This document shows positions 60,480 to 64,000 of a DNA stretch of 64,000 nt, piece by piece. The notes beneath the pieces were generated by a model. That model saw only the letters and a list, made by a program, of their open reading frames with translations, ran no database searches and had not been told where the DNA came from. Made by a program: the position numbers and the translations under genes. Positions within the stretch are counted from its first letter, which is position 1, and each line of letters opens with the position of its first letter. The stretch comes from Blautia caecimuris (GTDB lineage: Bacteria; Bacillota; Clostridia; Lachnospirales; Lachnospiraceae), in the NCBI RefSeq assembly GCF_024622975.1, contig NZ_JANJZT010000001.1:274279-338278 (forward strand), written 5' to 3'.

Positions 60480-63400
60480 ATGAAGATATGTAAATTATTC
60501 AAAAGGGCTGCGGCGTTTGCTCTGGCTGCGGTCACGGCATTGTCCGCCGTCCCTGCCACGACAGCGTTTGCAGCGGGCGACATCGGAACAATCAGCTTTA
60601 CCCACACCTACGACGGTGCAGGGAACGCCATGAGGTATAATTCCAGTGCCAACATTGGAGGTCATACCGCAGGAGGAACGGGCGAATACAAATACCGTAT
60701 GTATGTGGACGGGGAAACGGCGTTCTGCCTTCAGCCGGGCGTGCCGCTGAAAACAGGAAACACATTGGCAAAGGCATCTTCCAACGCTTGGAACGCCCTC
60801 TCCGCAGACCAGAAAAAGGCGGTTGGGCTTGCCCTGCTCTATGGGTATCAGGGAAACAGCGGGAATTTATCTGGGAGCGATGATGAGAAATGGCTTGCCA
60901 CCCAGACCCTTGTGTGGGAGTTCGTCACGGGATGCAGACAGGCAGCAAGTCCGTACAGCCAGACAAGCACGATGGTTTACAGTCTTCACTTTGGCTCTAA
61001 TTATTCCAATAGCGGGGCAAGGGCGGCTTACGACCAGATTGTGTCGTTGATGACAAGGCACAGCACAATTCCGAGCTTCATGTCGGCAGGCAAGAAAGAC
61101 ATCACAAAGGAGCTTGCCTATAAGGATGGGAAGTACAGTCTGACATTGACGGATAAGAACAATGCCCTCTCCGAGTATTCCTTTACCAGTTCCGACAGCA
61201 ATGTAAAGGTATCCAAATCTGGGAATAAGCTGACCATCACATCATCAAAGGCGATTGACGGCAAGGCGAGGATTACGGCGACGAGAAATAACACGCCGAC
61301 CGTCAGCAGCGGTGCGATGATGATTGCCTACGGCGACCCGAATTTACAGGACGTTATCACGGGTGTGGAAAATGTAGACACCATGATGGCATATATCAAC
61401 GTGGAAACGCCGACAGGCACGGTTGCACTCAAAAAGACTTCCGAGGACGGAGTTGTTGAGGGGATTTCCTTTACCATCAAAGGCGACGGCTTCAATAAGA
61501 CCGTAAAAACCGACAAGAATGGAAACATCACGGTGGAGGGCTTATTCCCTGGCACTTATACGGTCACAGAGCAGTCCATTGACCGCTACGAGCCGCAGAA
61601 GACCCAGACCGTGACGATTATCGGAGGGAAAACATCTACGGTCACATTCAGCAATACCTTAAAGCGTGGAAGTCTGGAAGTTGTAAAAACATCCGAGGAT
61701 AATCTTGTGGAGGGCGTGAAGTTCCACCTTTACGGAACATCATTGAGCGGCTTGGCTGTTGATGAATATGCCATAACCGATAAGAATGGACTGGCGAAGT
61801 TTGAGAATGTCCTTATCAGCGGCAGCACGCCTTATACCCTTGAGGAAGTGGATACGGCAGTCCGTTATGTTGTCCCTGCATCCCAGACCGCCCCGATTGA
61901 GTGGAAAAAGGTCACGAACCGCTGCTTCCACAACATTTTAAAGAAATTCAATGTCACAGTATTAAAGACCGATGTGGAAACGGGAAAGAAGCCGCAGGGG
62001 GACGCTTCCCTTGCAGGTGCGGTTTATGGCATTTATAAAGGCGAGGAACTGGTTGACACCTACACCACCGACGAAAACGGGCAGTTCACAACAAAATATT
62101 ATGTGTGCGGCGATGACTGGAGCATCCGTGAGATTACCCCGTCCGAGGGCTATCTCTTAGATACGACCGTACACCATGTAGGGGCAGAGCCAGAGCTTTA
62201 CACCGTGGAATATAACTCTGCAAAGAATGACGTAAACGAGCAGGTCATTAAGGGAAATATCGCTATCATCAAGCATACCGATAACGGCGAAACCCAGATT
62301 GAAACGCCAGAGGAGGGTGCTGTTTTTGAGGTATATTTGAAATCCGCAGGCAGCTTTGATGCGGCGGAGGAAACGGAACGTGACACGCTTATCTGCGATG
62401 AGAACGGATTTGCACAGACAAAGGATATGCCATACGGCATCTATACGGTTCACCAGACTTCTGGATGGGACGGGCGTGAGCTGATGAAAGACTTTGACGT
62501 GTTTATCTGCAAGGACAGCCAGACTTACCGCTACCTTATCAACAATGCCAATTTTGAGAGCTATATCAAGATTGTGAAAAAGGATATAGAAACAGGCAAG
62601 GTTATCCCATATGCAGGTGCGGGCTTCCAGATTTACGACCCGAATGGGGAGCTTGTAACAATGACGTTCACTTATCCCGAAGTAACAAAGATTGACACAT
62701 TCTACACCACGGCAGAGGGCGAGCTTATTACGCCGCAGACTCTGGAATACGGCAAGGGATATTCTCTGGTTGAGGTGCAGGCTCCGTATGGCTACGTTCT
62801 GGATTCCGAGCCAGTTTATTTTGATGTAGAACAGGAAAATTCCGAGGATGAAAACGGCATCACGATTGTCAAAGTGGAACGCTCCAACGTGGCACAAAAA
62901 GGAAAAATCACGGTAGAAAAGTCTGGGGAGGTATTCAGCAGGGTATCAGGAAACAAGGGGCTGTATCAGCCGATTTTTGCAGTAGACAGCCTTGAGGGTG
63001 CGGTTTATGAGATTACAGCAGCCGAGGACATTATCACAATGGATGGGACGGTCAGAGCCGAGAAAGGCGAGGTTGTAGACACGCTTACCACAGGAGAGGA
63101 CGGCACGGCAGAATCAAAAGAATTGTATCTGGGAAGATATGAGGTTAAGGAAGTGACCGCCCCGTATGGCATGGTGTTAAGCGAGGAAGTCCACGCCGTG
63201 GAGCTTGTATATGCGGGACAGGAAATCGAAGTGACGGAAGCAGGCACGGATTTTTACAACGAGCGTCAGCGTGTGGAAATCGATGTAATCAAGAGCCTTG
63301 AGGTGGATGAAGCATACGGTGTGGGAAATAACGGCGAAATCAAAGACGTTACGTTTGGTCTGTATGCCGCCGAGGAACTGACCGCCGCAGACAGCACGAC

Positions 63401-63908
63401 AATCCCTGCGGATGAATTATTAGAGGTTATTTTCCTTGATGAAAACGGTCATGGAAAGGCAGTCAGCGACCTGCCGATTGGCAGCTATTATGTGCAGGAA
63501 ATCAGCACAAACGCCGCCTACCTTGTCAGCGACGAGAAATACCCTGTTGACTTTGAGTACGCAGGGCAGGAAACAGCCGTTGTGAATATCACGGCAAATG
63601 AGGGCGAAGCCATTGAAAACGAACTGATTTACGGCTCGGTAAGCGGTAAGAAATCCAATGAGGACGGCGAGGACTTGGGCGGTGCGTTAATCGGCATCTT
63701 TAAGACAGGCACAACAGAATATACAAAGGAAAATGCGATTGCGACTGCCACATCCGAGGATGACGGCAGTTTTTCTTTTGAGGAAGTTCCGTATGGCACA
63801 TGGGTCATCCGTGAAATCGAAAGCCCGAAAGGTTATGAACTTTCCGAGGAAGAAATCAGCGTGACAATCAGCGAGGTTGACGAAGTTGTGGAGATTGAAC
63901 TAGTATAG
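60480..63908 (+). CDS. thioester/Cna-B surface adhesin, C-terminus probably truncated
   Basis: 1142 residues. A signal peptide (residues 1-32, AFALAAVTALSAVPATTAFA) is followed by a thioester domain: Cys in YVDGETAFCLQPG and Gln in ATQTLVWEF, which can form the internal Cys-Gln bond used for covalent host binding. About eight SpaA/Cna-B domains follow (for example GSLEVVKTSEDNLVEGVKF and FEVYLKSAGSF), with E-box-like YTVTEQ, YTLEEV and YEVKEV segments. The protein ends ISEVDEVVEIELV, in the middle of what should be a domain. It has no LPxTG and no membrane anchor, so it is probably cut by another insertion. Confidence 0.85.
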   Translation: MKICKLFKRAAAFALAAVTALSAVPATTAFAAGDIGTISFTHTYDGAGNAMRYNSSANIGGHTAGGTGEYKYRMYVDGETAFCLQPGVPLKTGNTLAKASSNAWNALSADQKKAVGLALLYGYQGNSGNLSGSDDEKWLATQTLVWEFVTGCRQAASPYSQTSTMVYSLHFGSNYSNSGARAAYDQIVSLMTRHSTIPSFMSAGKKDITKELAYKDGKYSLTLTDKNNALSEYSFTSSDSNVKVSKSGNKLTITSSKAIDGKARITATRNNTPTVSSGAMMIAYGDPNLQDVITGVENVDTMMAYINVETPTGTVALKKTSEDGVVEGISFTIKGDGFNKTVKTDKNGNITVEGLFPGTYTVTEQSIDRYEPQKTQTVTIIGGKTSTVTFSNTLKRGSLEVVKTSEDNLVEGVKFHLYGTSLSGLAVDEYAITDKNGLAKFENVLISGSTPYTLEEVDTAVRYVVPASQTAPIEWKKVTNRCFHNILKKFNVTVLKTDVETGKKPQGDASLAGAVYGIYKGEELVDTYTTDENGQFTTKYYVCGDDWSIREITPSEGYLLDTTVHHVGAEPELYTVEYNSAKNDVNEQVIKGNIAIIKHTDNGETQIETPEEGAVFEVYLKSAGSFDAAEETERDTLICDENGFAQTKDMPYGIYTVHQTSGWDGRELMKDFDVFICKDSQTYRYLINNANFESYIKIVKKDIETGKVIPYAGAGFQIYDPNGELVTMTFTYPEVTKIDTFYTTAEGELITPQTLEYGKGYSLVEVQAPYGYVLDSEPVYFDVEQENSEDENGITIVKVERSNVAQKGKITVEKSGEVFSRVSGNKGLYQPIFAVDSLEGAVYEITAAEDIITMDGTVRAEKGEVVDTLTTGEDGTAESKELYLGRYEVKEVTAPYGMVLSEEVHAVELVYAGQEIEVTEAGTDFYNERQRVEIDVIKSLEVDEAYGVGNNGEIKDVTFGLYAAEELTAADSTTIPADELLEVIFLDENGHGKAVSDLPIGSYYVQEISTNAAYLVSDEKYPVDFEYAGQETAVVNITANEGEAIENELIYGSVSGKKSNEDGEDLGGALIGIFKTGTTEYTKENAIATATSEDDGSFSFEEVPYGTWVIREIESPKGYELSEEEISVTISEVDEVVEIELV

Positions 63909-63984
63909 AATAAATTAAATTTCTGCTATATATTTTTGAGATGATGTATGGTAAAATAGTGTTATCAAAGAAAGGATGATCGCT

Positions 63985-64000
63985 ATGAGAAAAACATATC
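63985..64000 (+). CDS. start of a gene cut by the window edge
   Basis: ATGAGAAAAACATATC, preceded by AAAGGATG as a ribosome site, begins MRKTY. The upstream sequence from 63909 is much more AT-rich than the adhesin gene. Five residues are too few to say what it encodes; it may belong to an element inserted in the adhesin gene. Confidence 0.35.

Noticed and set aside
1..64000. CRISPR array, rRNA or tRNA genes
   Set aside because: No regularly spaced repeats with unique spacers and no recognisable rRNA or tRNA sequence were noticed on reading; a tool such as tRNAscan-SE was not available to confirm.

Overview
The window reads as the chromosome of an anaerobic gut Firmicute, most likely a Lachnospiraceae (Blautia/Ruminococcus-like) bacterium. 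This is inferred from protein style, A+G-rich Shine-Dalgarno sites, TTG/GTG starts, YesMN-type sugar regulation, corrinoid methyltransferases and a clostridial mobile-element tail. No rRNA or tRNA gene and no CRISPR array was seen. Most of the window is ordinary chromosome. The accessory parts are a defence operon, a family of small repeats and the left end of an integrative element.

Layout. 1-7.3 kb: the 3' part of a DUF5107/TPR protein; a Ser/Thr kinase plus acidic membrane protein pair bracketed by inverted copies of a ~141-bp MITE-like repeat; a HAD phosphatase; a CPBP membrane protease. 7.3-8.7 kb: a MATE exporter with a palindromic operator. 8.9-17.0 kb: a complete four-gene Wadjet (JetABCD) anti-plasmid condensin operon, followed by a 33-residue toxin-like membrane peptide and a wrecked copy of it. 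17.5-23.6 kb: a one-carbon cluster with a triple-fusion methyltransferase/corrinoid/UROD-like protein, an L-fucose-isomerase-like protein, a class V aminotransferase and a small protein. 23.7-33.5 kb: a sugar-uptake locus (AraC regulator, binding protein, YesN/YesM two-component pair, two permeases, GH31 glycosidase), with a third MITE copy inside it. 33.6-36.4 kb: an iron alcohol dehydrogenase and glyA with a structured leader.

36.4-42.2 kb: a 5-oxoproline operon (NRAMP-like transporter, pxpB, pxpC, accB, accC, pxpA). The PxpB/PxpC, biotin carboxylase and biotin carrier modules together look like a split urea-carboxylase-type enzyme. 42.3-46.9 kb: an atypical thioredoxin reductase and thioredoxin, a B12/radical-SAM protein, a 34-residue membrane peptide, an N-terminally short HypE/AIR-synthase-like protein and TrmL. 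47.4-57.6 kb: adenine deaminase, an OmpR-type two-component system, MutS2, a HtrA-like protein whose catalytic triad is replaced, a YhaM-type nuclease and RlmD.

57.5-64 kb: the sequence changes character just inside the 3' end of rlmD. Two small element genes, parA, parB and a large thioester/Cna-B surface protein follow, typical of an integrative conjugative element whose conjugation genes lie beyond the window. The surface protein stops without a cell-wall sorting signal at an abrupt change to AT-rich sequence, suggesting a second insertion.

The most interesting items are the Wadjet operon with its toxin-like neighbour, the three-copy MITE family with a visible target-site duplication, the triple-fusion corrinoid protein, the split biotin carboxylase idea for 5-oxoproline, and the pseudo-HtrA protein.
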